64,000 nucleotides of DNA from Knoellia locipacati (GTDB taxonomy: Bacteria; Actinomycetota; Actinomycetes; Actinomycetales; Dermatophilaceae), in assembly GCF_007992835.1 (NCBI RefSeq), contig NZ_BKBA01000002.1, positions 1-64,000 of the forward strand, in the 5' to 3' direction. The position numbers were made by a program, and so were the translations under genes. Numbering within the stretch: position 1 is the first letter of the stretch; the number at the start of each line of letters is the position of its first letter. The notes beneath the pieces were generated by a model. The model was not told the DNA's origin. It saw nothing but the letters and a program-made list of their open reading frames with translations, and searched no databases. Of the stretch, positions 1 through 8,093 are shown piece by piece.

Positions 1-54
1 CCCGCCGGCGGGCCCCGACCGGGTCAGGACGCCGTCACCCGCCGGGGCGACGGG

Positions 55-1215
55 TCAGCTGACGGTGACGCTCGGGGCGCCCGCGGACTCCTCGTCGACC
101 GGCTCGCCCATCTCCTCGGCGATGCGCATGGCCTCCTCGATGAGGGTCTCGACGATCTGGCTCTCGGGCACGGTCTTGATGACCTCGCCCTTGACGAAGA
201 TCTGGCCCTTGCCGTTGCCGGACGCGACACCGAGGTCGGCCTCACGCGCCTCACCGGGACCGTTGACGACGCAGCCCATGACGGCCACGCGCAGCGGGAC
301 GGTCATGCCCTCGAGCCCGGCGGTGACCTGCTCGGCCAGCGTGTAGACGTCGACCTGCGCGCGGCCGCACGAGGGGCACGAGACGATCTCGAGCTTGCGC
401 GGCTTGAGGTTGAGCGACTGCAGGATCTGGTTGCCGACCTTGACCTCCTCGACCGGCGGAGCCGACAGGGAGACGCGGATGGTGTCGCCGATGCCCTTGG
501 AGAGCAGCGCCCCGAACGCGGTCGCCGACTTGATCGTGCCCTGGAACGCCGGCCCGGCCTCGGTCACACCGAGGTGCAGCGGCCAGTCGCCGCGCTCGGA
601 GAGCAGCTCGTAGGCCTTGACCATGACGACCGGGTCGTTGTGCTTGACCGAGATCTTGAAGTCGTGGAAGTCGTGCTCCTCGAACAGGCTCGCCTCCCAG
701 ACGGCCGACTCGACGAGAGCCTCGGCGGTGGGCTTGCCGTACTTCTCGAGGAGCCGCTTGTCGAGCGAGCCCGCGTTGACGCCGATCCGGATCGAGACAC
801 CGGCGGCCTTGGCCCGCTTGGCGATCTCGCCGACCTGGTCGTCGAACTGGCGGATGTTGCCCGGGTTGACGCGCACGGCGGCGCAGCCCGCGTCGATCGC
901 GGCGTAGACGTACTTGGGCTGGAAGTGGATGTCGGCGATCACCGGGATCTGCGACTTGCGCGCGATGGCCGGCAGCGCCTCGGCGTCGTCCTGGCTCGGG
1001 CACGCGACGCGCACGATGTCGCAGCCGGCGGCGGTGAGCTCGGCGATCTGCTGGAGCGTGGCGTTGATGTCGGTCGTCGGGGTCGTGCACATCGACTGCA
1101 CCGAGATGGGGGCGTCACCGCCGACCTCGACCTTGCCGACCTTGATCTTGCGGGTCTTGCGACGCGGCGCGAGCACGGGGGCTGGCAGGGACGGCATACC
1201 GAGACCAACAGTCAT
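55..1215 (-). CDS. ispG: 4-hydroxy-3-methylbut-2-enyl diphosphate synthase (flavodoxin), IspG
   Basis: IspG converts ME-cyclodiphosphate to HMBPP in the MEP isoprenoid pathway, using a [4Fe-4S] cluster. The predicted 386-residue protein keeps the cluster cysteines as CPSC (about C280 and C283) and [10 protein letters not shown] (about C315), and the N-terminal TIM-barrel half is intact. The open frame runs upstream to 1335, but conservation begins near [12 protein letters not shown] therefore place the start at the ATG at 1215; an ATG at 1224 is also possible. It is the last gene of dxr-rseP-ispG, separated from rseP by 162 bp that holds a strong palindrome, so it may have its own promoter. 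Positions 1-54 beyond the stop show only a short GC palindrome (1-12). Confidence 0.97.
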   Translation of the reverse strand: MTVGLGMPSLPAPVLAPRRKTRKIKVGKVEVGGDAPISVQSMCTTPTTDINATLQQIAELTAAGCDIVRVACPSQDDAEALPAIARKSQIPVIADIHFQPKYVYAAIDAGCAAVRVNPGNIRQFDDQVGEIAKRAKAAGVSIRIGVNAGSLDKRLLEKYGKPTAEALVESAVWEASLFEEHDFHDFKISVKHNDPVVMVKAYELLSERGDWPLHLGVTEAGPAFQGTIKSATAFGALLSKGIGDTIRVSLSAPPVEEVKVGNQILQSLNLKPRKLEIVSCPSCGRAQVDVYTLAEQVTAGLEGMTVPLRVAVMGCVVNGPGEAREADLGVASGNGKGQIFVKGEVIKTVPESQIVETLIEEAMRIAEEMGEPVDEESAGAPSVTVS

Positions 1216-1334
1216 GTCACCCATTATCCGGTATGCCGTGACGTCCCGTGTCCGCGCACCCTCACCGAGCGCTCGGGACGCCACTCGACCCGAGTTCGTG
1301 TCGCTGGACCCGCGTCGGCACCTCGGGTCGAGCA

Positions 1335-1363
1335 CAGCATTATCGGGTCACCCGATAATGCTG
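1335..1363. repeat. perfect 14-bp-arm palindrome between rseP and ispG
   Basis: CAGCATTATCGGGT (1335-1348) and its exact complement (1350-1363) flank one central base. It is AT-rich in the middle of GC-rich DNA, has no T-run after it, and lies 120 bp upstream of the ispG start. A related but non-palindromic string, ATTATCCGG, sits right at the ispG start (about 1223-1231). A protein operator seems likelier than a terminator, but this is inference. Confidence 0.75.
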
Positions 1364-1377
1364 GCCGCGCCATGGCG

Positions 1378-2742
1378 TCAGCCGCCGAGGTCGATGGGGT
1401 TGACGATGTCGGCGTAGATGAGCAGCGCCGACATGACGAGCAGGCCCAGCGAGACGGCATACGCGACGGGAAGGGCCTTCGCGACGTCGACGTGACCGGG
1501 GTCGGGGTTGCCGCGCATCCGCGCCCAGCCCTTCTTGAGGCCCTCCCAGATCGCGCCCGCGACGTGGCCGCCGTCGAGGGGCAGCAGGGGGATGAGGTTG
1601 AAGACGAAGAGCATGAAGTTGAGCGAGGCGATGAGCATGACGAGGAACCAGGCCTTGTCACCCCACGACTCCCCCACGATGTTGTCGAGCTTGCCCGCCG
1701 AGACGTCACCGGCGACCCGGCCGACACCGACGACCGAGATCGGGCTCTCGACGTCGCGCTCCTTGCCAGAGAAGGCGGCGTTCCAGACACCGACCATCTT
1801 CTGCGGGATGCGGACGATGGCGCTGGCGGTGCGCCAGAGGTTCTCGCCGATGATCCCGGGCACGGCGGTGACCGGCTGCGTCTCGTAGTCGAGGACCGCC
1901 GACGAGCTGATGCCGAGGTAGCCGGTCTCGATGACCTTCTGCTTGCCGTCGGCGCCGAGGATCGGCTGGCCCTGGTCGTCGTAGGCGGGGAGCGTGTTGA
2001 GGATCGGGGTGACCGACAGGGTGCGCTCGGCGCCGTCACGGACGACGACGACCTCGGTCGGCTGGTCCACGCGCGGGCGCACGATGCGGCCCACGTCGGC
2101 CGAGGTCTTGACCGAGACGCCGTTGATCGTGCGGATCTCGTCGCCCGGGAGGATGCCCGCGGCGTTGGCCGGGGTGTCGGGCGCGCCCGCGCAGCTCGGG
2201 TCGGTCTGGGCCGCGTCGGCGCTCTTGACGCACTGGGCGACGGCGGCGACCCGGGCGCCGTCCTGCACGGCGAGCATGCCGTGGGCGGTGACGAGGGTCG
2301 TGAGGAGCACGGTGCCGATGACGAGGTTCATGAACGGCCCGCCGAGCATGATGATGATCTTGCGGTGCACCGGCAGCCGGTAGAAGACGCGGTCGGCGTC
2401 ACCGGGGCGCAGCTCCTCGAGCGAGGCCTTGCGCGCCTCGTCGGCGAGCTGGCTGAACCGGCCGGTCGAGGAGACGCGGACCTTGGTCGGGTCCTCGCCC
2501 GGCCGCGGCGGGAACATGCCGATCATCCGGATGTAGCCGCCGAGCGGGATCGCCTTGATGCCGTACTCGGTCTCACCGCGGCGGCGCGACCACACGGTCG
2601 GCCCGAAGCCCACCATGTACTGGGTCACGCGCACACCGAACTTCTTCGCCGGCACGAGGTGGCCGATCTCGTGCAGGCCGATCGAGGCGCCCACCCCGAC
2701 GGCGAGGACGAGGACGCCCACGATGTAAGCGAGAACGGTCAT
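1378..2742 (-). CDS. rseP: RIP metalloprotease, site-2 protease family (RseP/Rip1-like)
   Basis: This is an intramembrane zinc protease of family M50B. In actinobacteria such proteases cleave anti-sigma factors and other membrane substrates. The 454-residue protein starts with a membrane helix holding the zinc motif HEIGH (residues 24-28), followed by the conserved FGVRVTQYMVGFGP. One PDZ domain lies near residues 190-260, and the third-ligand motif NLIPLLPLDGG is near residue 400. Further hydrophobic segments close the protein. The ATG at 2742 gives the expected N-terminus. It lies between dxr and ispG, the usual actinobacterial order, 87 bp after dxr, and probably shares its transcript. Confidence 0.95.
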   Translation of the reverse strand: MTVLAYIVGVLVLAVGVGASIGLHEIGHLVPAKKFGVRVTQYMVGFGPTVWSRRRGETEYGIKAIPLGGYIRMIGMFPPRPGEDPTKVRVSSTGRFSQLADEARKASLEELRPGDADRVFYRLPVHRKIIIMLGGPFMNLVIGTVLLTTLVTAHGMLAVQDGARVAAVAQCVKSADAAQTDPSCAGAPDTPANAAGILPGDEIRTINGVSVKTSADVGRIVRPRVDQPTEVVVVRDGAERTLSVTPILNTLPAYDDQGQPILGADGKQKVIETGYLGISSSAVLDYETQPVTAVPGIIGENLWRTASAIVRIPQKMVGVWNAAFSGKERDVESPISVVGVGRVAGDVSAGKLDNIVGESWGDKAWFLVMLIASLNFMLFVFNLIPLLPLDGGHVAGAIWEGLKKGWARMRGNPDPGHVDVAKALPVAYAVSLGLLVMSALLIYADIVNPIDLGG

Positions 2743-2829
2743 GGAGTCTGCGTGCCTTCCAGCAGGGTGCGGGTGGTGCGGCGGTGCGGGTGGTGCGGTG
2801 CCAACCGGTGCGTGGCGGTGCGAGCGGGC

Positions 2830-4020
2830 TCAGATGCCGAGCTCGGTGGCGGCCTGCCCCCGGGCCCAGACGTCTGCGCTGAGCACTCCCTCAACGGTCG
2901 ACGCGTCGAAATCACTCCCAGTATGCGCTCCGGCATGCGCGTCGACGACCCGCTCGACGGCGTCGACGATGTCGACGAAGCCGATCCGGCCCTCGTGGAA
3001 GGCGTCGACCGCGACCTCGTTGGCGGCGTTGTAGACGGCCGGGAACGTCCCGCCGGCCTCGCCCACCTGTCGCGCCAGCCGCACGGCGGGGAACGCCTCG
3101 TCGTCGAGCGGCGCGAAGTCCCACGACTGCACCCTCGACCAGTCGCACGGCTCGTCGACGTCGTCGAGCCGCTCGGGCCAGGACAGCCCGAGGGCGATCG
3201 GCACGAGCATCCGCGGCGGGCCGAGCTGGGCGATCGTGGAGCCGTCGCGGAACTCGACCATCGAGTGGATCTGCTGCTGCGGGTGGACGACGACGTCGAT
3301 CCGGTCGAAGGGGATGTCGAAGAGCAGGTGCGCCTCGATGACCTCGAGCCCCTTGTTGACCAGGGTCGCCGAGTTCGTCGTGATGACCCGGCCCATCGAG
3401 AAGTTCGGGTGCGCGAGGGCCTGCTCGGGGGTGACGTCCGCGAGCTCGGCGCGCGTGCGACCCCGGAACGGGCCGCCGCTCGCGGTGACGACGAGCCGCC
3501 GCACCTCCTCGGCGCGACCGCCACGCAGCGACTGGGCGATCGCCGAGTGCTCCGAGTCGACCGGCACGATCTGGTCGGGCTTCGCGGCCCGCTTCACGAG
3601 GTCGCCGCCGATGATGAGCGACTCCTTGTTGGCCAGCGCCAGCGTCGAGCCCGCGGCGAGCGCGGCGAGCGTGGGCCGCAGCCCGATCGAGCCGGTGATG
3701 CCGTTGAGGACGACGTCGGCACCGTTGCCGGCGGCGGTCACGGCGGCCTCGTCCCCGACCACGATCTCGGGCGCGTATGCCGTGAGCCCCAGCCTCGCGG
3801 CATACGCACCGATCGCGGAGCGCACGTCCTCGACCGTGCCGGAGGCCACGGCGACGAGGGGCACCTCGAAGTCGACGGCCTGGCGGGCGACGAGGTCGAT
3901 GTTGGCGCCGGCGCTGATCGCGGTGACGGTGAAGCGGTCACGGTTGCGGCCGATGACGTCGAGGGCCTGCGTGCCGATCGAGCCGGTCGAGCCGATGAGC
4001 GAGACGGTGCGGGCGCTCAT
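2830..4020 (-). CDS. dxr: 1-deoxy-D-xylulose-5-phosphate reductoisomerase, Dxr
   Basis: Dxr makes MEP from DXP with NADPH, the committed step of the isoprenoid pathway that IspG continues two genes downstream. The 396-residue length is normal. The NADPH loop GSTGSIG is at residues 10-16, NKES is near residue 150, and the metal/substrate motif VDSEHSA follows. The ATG overlaps the stop of the upstream thioesterase gene as ATGA, so the two are probably translationally coupled. Confidence 0.97.
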   Translation of the reverse strand: MSARTVSLIGSTGSIGTQALDVIGRNRDRFTVTAISAGANIDLVARQAVDFEVPLVAVASGTVEDVRSAIGAYAARLGLTAYAPEIVVGDEAAVTAAGNGADVVLNGITGSIGLRPTLAALAAGSTLALANKESLIIGGDLVKRAAKPDQIVPVDSEHSAIAQSLRGGRAEEVRRLVVTASGGPFRGRTRAELADVTPEQALAHPNFSMGRVITTNSATLVNKGLEVIEAHLLFDIPFDRIDVVVHPQQQIHSMVEFRDGSTIAQLGPPRMLVPIALGLSWPERLDDVDEPCDWSRVQSWDFAPLDDEAFPAVRLARQVGEAGGTFPAVYNAANEVAVDAFHEGRIGFVDIVDAVERVVDAHAGAHTGSDFDASTVEGVLSADVWARGQAATELGI

Positions 4021-4559
4021 GCGCCACCCCCGGCGGTGCCCGGGGCGCCCGCGGTGCCGACGGCGCCGACCTCTCGCGAGGCCTCGATCGCAGCACGGCG
4101 CGACAGCCGGTGCTCGCGGCGGATCTGGGCCTCGCGGAAGCGACGTCGCTCCTCCGCCGTCTCGAGGTCGAGCCCCGGGACCGGCTTGGTCCGGCCCTGC
4201 TCGTCAAGCGCGACGAATACGAGATAGGCGCTGGCGACGTGGGTGCGCTCGGTGATGGCGTCCCACCGGTCGACCTCGACGCGCACTCCGACCTCCATCG
4301 ACGAGCGTCCGGCCCAGTTGAGCTGGGCGCTGGTGTGCAGGATGTCGCCGACGCGCACCGGGGTGAGGAAGGTCATCTCGTCGAGCGCCGCGGTGACCGC
4401 GGGCCCACCCGCATAGCGGTTCGCGACCACGCCGGCGGTGCTGTCGACCGCCTTCATGAGGACTCCGCCGTGGATGTTGCCGAGGAGGTTGGCCTCGGTC
4501 GTGCTCATGATCTGGGAGAGGTTGACGCGGGTCTCGCTGGGTGTCGTCACACCCCCCAT
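4017..4559 (-). CDS. acyl-CoA thioesterase, hotdog fold (YciA/ACOT type)
   Basis: This 180-residue protein has a single hotdog domain. The family signature NLLGNIHGGVLM is near residues 24-35 and a typical acyl-CoA thioesterase core (DEMTFLTPVRVGD) follows. It would hydrolyse acyl-CoA esters in the cytoplasm; the chain length cannot be read from sequence. The last 45 residues are charged and then Gly/Ala-rich, beyond the domain. Its stop overlaps the dxr start. Confidence 0.88.
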   Translation of the reverse strand: MGGVTTPSETRVNLSQIMSTTEANLLGNIHGGVLMKAVDSTAGVVANRYAGGPAVTAALDEMTFLTPVRVGDILHTSAQLNWAGRSSMEVGVRVEVDRWDAITERTHVASAYLVFVALDEQGRTKPVPGLDLETAEERRRFREAQIRREHRLSRRAAIEASREVGAVGTAGAPGTAGGGA

Positions 4560-4572
4560 CCTGCCAGCGTGC

Positions 4573-5172
4573 TCAGCCCGGCCCGGGCGCCTGCCAGCCC
4601 GGGTCGCGACCGGTGCGGGCCAGCACCCGGTCGAAGTCGGTCGCCCACCTCACGTCGACCGCAGGGCCGAACATGCCGGGTGTCCCGCTCGGGTCGAACC
4701 CCTCGACGTAGGAGGTGAGCACCGCGACGCTCGGGTCGTCGGGCACGAACTCCTGCCCGGTCGCCCGGGCGAGGTCCCAGCCGTGCAGGACGATCTCGCT
4801 CAGCGCCACCACGCCCATGACCTCGGCGGGTGCGTCGAACCCACCGGCCCGGGTCATGCCGGTCCACGCCTCGGGTCGCTGCCATGCCGTGGCGAGCCGG
4901 CCCGCGTGCCGGGGGACCTCCTCGCGCCACCCGGGAGAGGCCTGCGGCCATCCCTGCTGGTCCGGGTTGGTGTCGGTGAGCGGCCCGAGCTCCTTGTCGG
5001 CGCTGGCCCGGAACGCCTGGGTCAGGCCGTGCAGGTGCGCGAGGAGCTGCGAGACGGTGCGACCCTCGCAGGGCGTGAGGTCGTCGAGCTGGGAGTCGTG
5101 GACGTCGCGGACGACGTCGCTGAGCCGCTGCGCGGCCGATGCCAGGTCGGGGAGGTTCGCCGGTGTCTCCAT
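4573..5172 (-). CDS. TIGR03086-like / mycothiol-dependent maleylpyruvate isomerase-fold protein
   Basis: This 199-residue protein has the DinB-like four-helix fold of the actinobacterial maleylpyruvate isomerase N-terminal family. The opening LSDVVRDVHDSQLDDLTPC, the histidine-bearing LLAHLHGL and the late HGWDLARATGQ are typical, and the histidines are the expected metal ligands. Substrates of most members are unknown, so I give no specific reaction. The frame is open to 5346, but similarity begins at METPANLPDL, hence the ATG at 5172. An in-frame ATG at 5202 is the alternative. Confidence 0.75.
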   Translation of the reverse strand: METPANLPDLASAAQRLSDVVRDVHDSQLDDLTPCEGRTVSQLLAHLHGLTQAFRASADKELGPLTDTNPDQQGWPQASPGWREEVPRHAGRLATAWQRPEAWTGMTRAGGFDAPAEVMGVVALSEIVLHGWDLARATGQEFVPDDPSVAVLTSYVEGFDPSGTPGMFGPAVDVRWATDFDRVLARTGRDPGWQAPGPG

Positions 5173-5213
5173 GCCCGTCACCGTCCCACAGGCGTGCGAC
5201 ATCCCGCTCGTCG

Positions 5214-5558
5214 TCAGCGCTCGATGATGGTGACGTGGACGCTCGGGTGCTCCTCGTCGAGCTCGGCGAGGACCGACTCGATGCCGGTCGCCGCGCGCGG
5301 GTCCTCCCGGCGCAGGGCGGCCGCCTCGTCCCAGACGATCTCCCACTCCCCCTCGCTCTCACGGGCGAGGGTGTCGAGGCAGTCCGCGAGGGCGTCGAGG
5401 TTCATGCCGAACCACTCGGGGAAGTTGAGCGCCTCCGAGAAGGCCTCGAGCGTCTCGGACTTCGTCGCCCGGCCGCGCACGACCTGGACCTGCCGGCCCT
5501 CCTCGACGGCGTCGGCGACGAGTCCGTCGAGGTCGACCTGCGCACCGAGCACGCGCAT
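5214..5558 (-). CDS. barstar-family ribonuclease inhibitor
   Basis: This 114-residue protein carries the barstar signature: FSEALNFPEWFGMNLDALADCL, an acidic helix that plugs the RNase active site. It directly follows a barnase/RNase Sa-type gene on the same strand, and its ATG overlaps that gene's stop by one base (TGATG). It is thus a co-translated toxin/immunity pair: barstar binds the RNase in the cytoplasm until export. The frame extends to 5609, inside the RNase gene, but the overlapping ATG gives the family-length protein. Confidence 0.9.
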   Translation of the reverse strand: MRVLGAQVDLDGLVADAVEEGRQVQVVRGRATKSETLEAFSEALNFPEWFGMNLDALADCLDTLARESEGEWEIVWDEAAALRREDPRAATGIESVLAELDEEHPSVHVTIIER

Positions 5559-6052
5559 CACTGGCCCTCCTTGATCTGCCGGAAGCTGTCGTAGTGGTCG
5601 TCGGTCCAATAGCGGTCGCCCGCGCTGCCACTGATGATCCGGCGGGCGCCGCGGTCGTCCGATCCCGGTGTCAGGACGGTGTACTCGCGGTAGTAGCCGC
5701 GTCTCTGCTCGGGCAGGATGCCCTCGCGGTTCTGGAAGGTCTTGTCGTCCTGGTCGTACGGGTAGGGCCCTCCCGCGCGGACGAGCTCGAGCGTCGCCCG
5801 GGCCTCCCGGGGCAGGCGCGACTCCGCGACCGTGTCCAGTCCCGAGTCGGGCGTCCCGAGGACCGAGGGGTATGCCGTGGGGCTGGGTCGCGCCGTCGCC
5901 GTCGCCCGCGCGCCCTGGTCACCGTCCGTCGCGCCCGACCCGTTGCGGTTCGCGGCCCACCACAGCCCGACGACGAGCACCGCGACGAAGAGCGGCACGA
6001 GCCACGTGAGGCTCGAGCGGCGTCCGGCCACGGGTGGGGTCACGCCCGCCAT
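5558..6052 (-). CDS. guanyl-specific ribonuclease (N1/T1, RNase Sa/barnase type) with N-terminal membrane segment
   Basis: This 164-residue protein has a hydrophobic segment at about residues 14-34, a Ser/Thr/Pro-rich linker, and a C-terminal microbial RNase domain of about 85 residues. The hallmarks are visible: GGPYPYDQDDKTFQNRE, GYYREYTVLTPG with the catalytic Glu, RGARRIISG, and TDDHYDSF with the catalytic His. It should cleave RNA after guanine once outside the cell or tethered to the membrane. The ATG at 6052 is chosen because the upstream part of the open frame (to 6169) encodes only low-complexity Arg-rich sequence over a tandem repeat. Confidence 0.9.
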   Translation of the reverse strand: MAGVTPPVAGRRSSLTWLVPLFVAVLVVGLWWAANRNGSGATDGDQGARATATARPSPTAYPSVLGTPDSGLDTVAESRLPREARATLELVRAGGPYPYDQDDKTFQNREGILPEQRRGYYREYTVLTPGSDDRGARRIISGSAGDRYWTDDHYDSFRQIKEGQ

Positions 6053-6090
6053 TGTGCCCGGTCCGGCGTCCCCGTCACGGAGGGCGCCAC

Positions 6091-6134
6091 GGCGGCTCGA
6101 CGGCGGCTCGACGGCGGCTCGACGGCGGCGCCAC
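6091..6134. repeat. 11-bp tandem repeat in a divergent intergenic region
   Basis: GGCGGCTCGAC occurs three times head to tail (6091-6101, 6102-6112, 6113-6123). A fourth, degenerate unit (6124-6134) ends in GGCGCCAC, and the same GGCGCCAC also precedes the array. It lies between the divergent RNase gene and the exported peptidoglycan-binding protein gene. Its role is unknown; slippage could alter promoter spacing. Confidence 0.7.
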
Positions 6135-6220
6135 GCACCCGCAGCGCTTTCGCAGTGGAATCGCAGCACCGCCTCGCACGCTCCCAGTCATCCCCGCAGC
6201 CCACGAGTGATGAGGTCCGC

Positions 6221-7084
6221 ATGATCGATGTGACGAGGTCCGGCAGCCCACGAGCACCACTCGGGCGGCGGGTCTTCCTCGCCGGTTCGGGGGCCGCGGT
6301 GCTCGCGGCGGTCGGGGCCCGGCCCGCGAGCGCGGCCCTGCCCGCGGTCGACATGGAGGAGGTCCTCCTCGCCGCCCATTGGGATCCGGTGAAGAGCGGC
6401 ACCGGCATCACCGCCGGGGCCGGGCCGAGCGTGACCCTCGTCGAGCAGGCGCTCGTCGCACGGGGTTTCCTCGACGGGCAGTACGTCGACGGCCACTTCG
6501 GGACCGTGACCCGCACGGCATACGCCTCGTGGCAGCGGTCGCTGGGTTACACCGGGCTGGGTGCCACGGGCCTGCCCGGCAAGGCGTCGCTCACGTCCCT
6601 CGGCGCCCAGCGGTTCTCGGTGAGCCGCCCGGTCACGCCCGGGTCGCGGACGACGTTCCAGGGCTTCCCGTTCAACTCTCGGACGGTCGCGATGCTCGCC
6701 GAGGCACGCGTCCTCGCCGGCAAGGCGTTCGTCGTCGAGCAGGGCTCCTACTCCCCCGGCGTCGACCCGACCTCCAGCGGGACCCACGACGGTGGCGGCA
6801 CCGCCGACCTCGACGCCGAGGCCCTGACCGCCCAGCAGCGCACGGCAGCCGTCACGGCGCTGCGCCGGGTCGGGTTCGCCGCGTGGCTGCGCAGCCCGAG
6901 CCAGGGCAGCTGGCCCTGGCACATCCACGCGGTCGCCACCAACGACACCGACCTCTCACTGGCCGCGCAGAAGCAGGTCGGCGCGTACTACGAGGGCCGC
7001 AACGGCCTGGCGAACAACGCCGCCGACGACGGGCCGCAGGTCACCAAGGTCACCTGGGAGCAGTACCTCCGCAACCGGGCCTAG
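6221..7084 (+). CDS. exported peptidoglycan-binding protein with M15-like peptidase domain
   Basis: This 287-residue protein has a twin-arginine-like signal (GRRVFLAGSGAAVLAAV, about residues 16-33). A peptidoglycan-binding domain 1 follows (VEQALVARGFLDGQYVDGHF, FGTVTRTAYASWQ). The C-terminal region has GTHDGGGTADLD and WPWHIHAV, a zinc-ligand arrangement like M15 D-Ala-D-Ala/L-Ala-D-Glu peptidases. It probably cuts or remodels cell wall outside the membrane. The open frame extends to 5594, but that part is antisense to the RNase gene, so the ATG at 6221 is the start. Specificity is not predictable. Confidence 0.8.
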   Translation: MIDVTRSGSPRAPLGRRVFLAGSGAAVLAAVGARPASAALPAVDMEEVLLAAHWDPVKSGTGITAGAGPSVTLVEQALVARGFLDGQYVDGHFGTVTRTAYASWQRSLGYTGLGATGLPGKASLTSLGAQRFSVSRPVTPGSRTTFQGFPFNSRTVAMLAEARVLAGKAFVVEQGSYSPGVDPTSSGTHDGGGTADLDAEALTAQQRTAAVTALRRVGFAAWLRSPSQGSWPWHIHAVATNDTDLSLAAQKQVGAYYEGRNGLANNAADDGPQVTKVTWEQYLRNRA

Positions 7085-7148
7085 GCCCCCACCGGGTCGG
7101 CCGCCCCCCGCCACTCATCCACGTCGCAGTCCGTCCTCAGGAGAGTCC

Positions 7149-8006
7149 ATGAGCACCCGCCGTCCCGTCCGTCGCACGTCGTTCCTCCTCGCACCGCTAG
7201 CCGCCCTCGTCATGATCCTGTCCGGCATCGCCCTGCCCTCGGCCGCCCAGGCCGCCGGACGCGACGGCGTCTGCAACGACGGCGAGTTCTGCTACTACTA
7301 CAACAGCGACCAGGCCGGGTCGGTCTCCGACTTCACCGGGTCGATCGGCGACTACGGCGCCACCCAGCCGAGCTGCTACGAGTTCAAGGGCGCCGGCAAC
7401 GGCAAGGGGATCTGCGTCAAGAACAACGCCGCGTCCGTCTACAACCGCTCCAGCAAGCCCGTCACCGTCTACTACAACAGCGACTACCAGGGCACCTCGC
7501 AGACCATCCCCGCCGGGGGGCGGGCGAACCTCATCGCGGCGCTCAAGAACAACAACGCCTCGCACGGCTTCTCGCTCAACAACCAGCAGGCGGCGTTCAA
7601 CCACTTCGTCAGCGGGGGCTACACCAAGGTGCAGGCCGCCGGCATCGTCGGGAACCTCATGCAGGAGTCCGGCAGCAGCATCGACCCGAGGGCCAGCCAG
7701 CCCGGGGGCGCCGGTCGCGGCATCGCACAGTGGAGCGTCGGCGGTCGGTGGGACCGCTACGCCAACGACAACGCGGTCTGGTACGCCGCCCAGCAGGGCC
7801 AGTCGGTGTGGTCCCTCAGCCTCCAGCTGAAGTTCATCACCTACGAGCTCAACACCTTCCCCGGCTACGGCAAGTCCACGCTCAGGGCTGCGACGACCAT
7901 CGATGCCGCGGTCCGGGCGTTCGAGTCGAAGTTCGAGATCTGCGGCGACTGCCAACACGCCACCCGCGTGCGCTACGCCCAGCAGGTCTACAACGCCTAC
8001 GCGTGA
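7149..8006 (+). CDS. secreted protein: peptidase-inhibitor I36-like domain fused to phage-tail-type lysozyme domain
   Basis: This 285-residue protein has a Sec signal (hydrophobic to about residue 29, cleavage near AQAA). A Cys-containing domain (GVCNDGEFCYYYNSDQ, about 35-120) resembles the I36/SMPI beta-gamma-crystallin-like family. The C-terminal domain (about 150-285) resembles the phage tail lysozyme family: VQAAGIVGNLMQESG, then GRGIAQWSVGGRWDRY, with a likely catalytic Glu in MQESG. It lies 64 bp after another wall enzyme and ends at a strong terminator. A wall hydrolase with a protective or binding module is the best reading; the pairing is unusual. Confidence 0.8.
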   Translation: MSTRRPVRRTSFLLAPLAALVMILSGIALPSAAQAAGRDGVCNDGEFCYYYNSDQAGSVSDFTGSIGDYGATQPSCYEFKGAGNGKGICVKNNAASVYNRSSKPVTVYYNSDYQGTSQTIPAGGRANLIAALKNNNASHGFSLNNQQAAFNHFVSGGYTKVQAAGIVGNLMQESGSSIDPRASQPGGAGRGIAQWSVGGRWDRYANDNAVWYAAQQGQSVWSLSLQLKFITYELNTFPGYGKSTLRAATTIDAAVRAFESKFEICGDCQHATRVRYAQQVYNAYA

Positions 8007-8013
8007 GGCGACC

Positions 8014-8045
8014 GACCGGCATACCTCTTGAGAGGTATGCCGGTC
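8014..8045. terminator. perfect 15-bp-arm hairpin containing two head-to-head CGGCATAC octamers
   Basis: GACCGGCATACCTCT (8014-8028) is exactly complementary to 8031-8045, with a two-base centre. It starts 7 bp after the stop of the secreted lysozyme-like gene and lies before the histidine kinase. There is no T-tract, as is common for actinobacterial hairpins. Each arm carries one copy of the dispersed octamer. Confidence 0.75.
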
Positions 8046-8093
8046 ACTCGTGCGGCGGACGACCCCGCACCGCGGTCGACCTACCCTTGACGG

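Noticed and set aside
1-12. CCCGCCGGCGGG palindrome at the window start
   Set aside because: Short GC-only palindromes are expected at this base composition; it may be part of a terminator cut by the edge but cannot be supported.
574-4227. Very long plus-strand open frame (1217 codons) opposite ispG, rseP and dxr
   Set aside because: It is antisense to three clearly conserved genes and has Arg/Asp/Val-rich composition typical of reverse-strand shadows in high-GC DNA.
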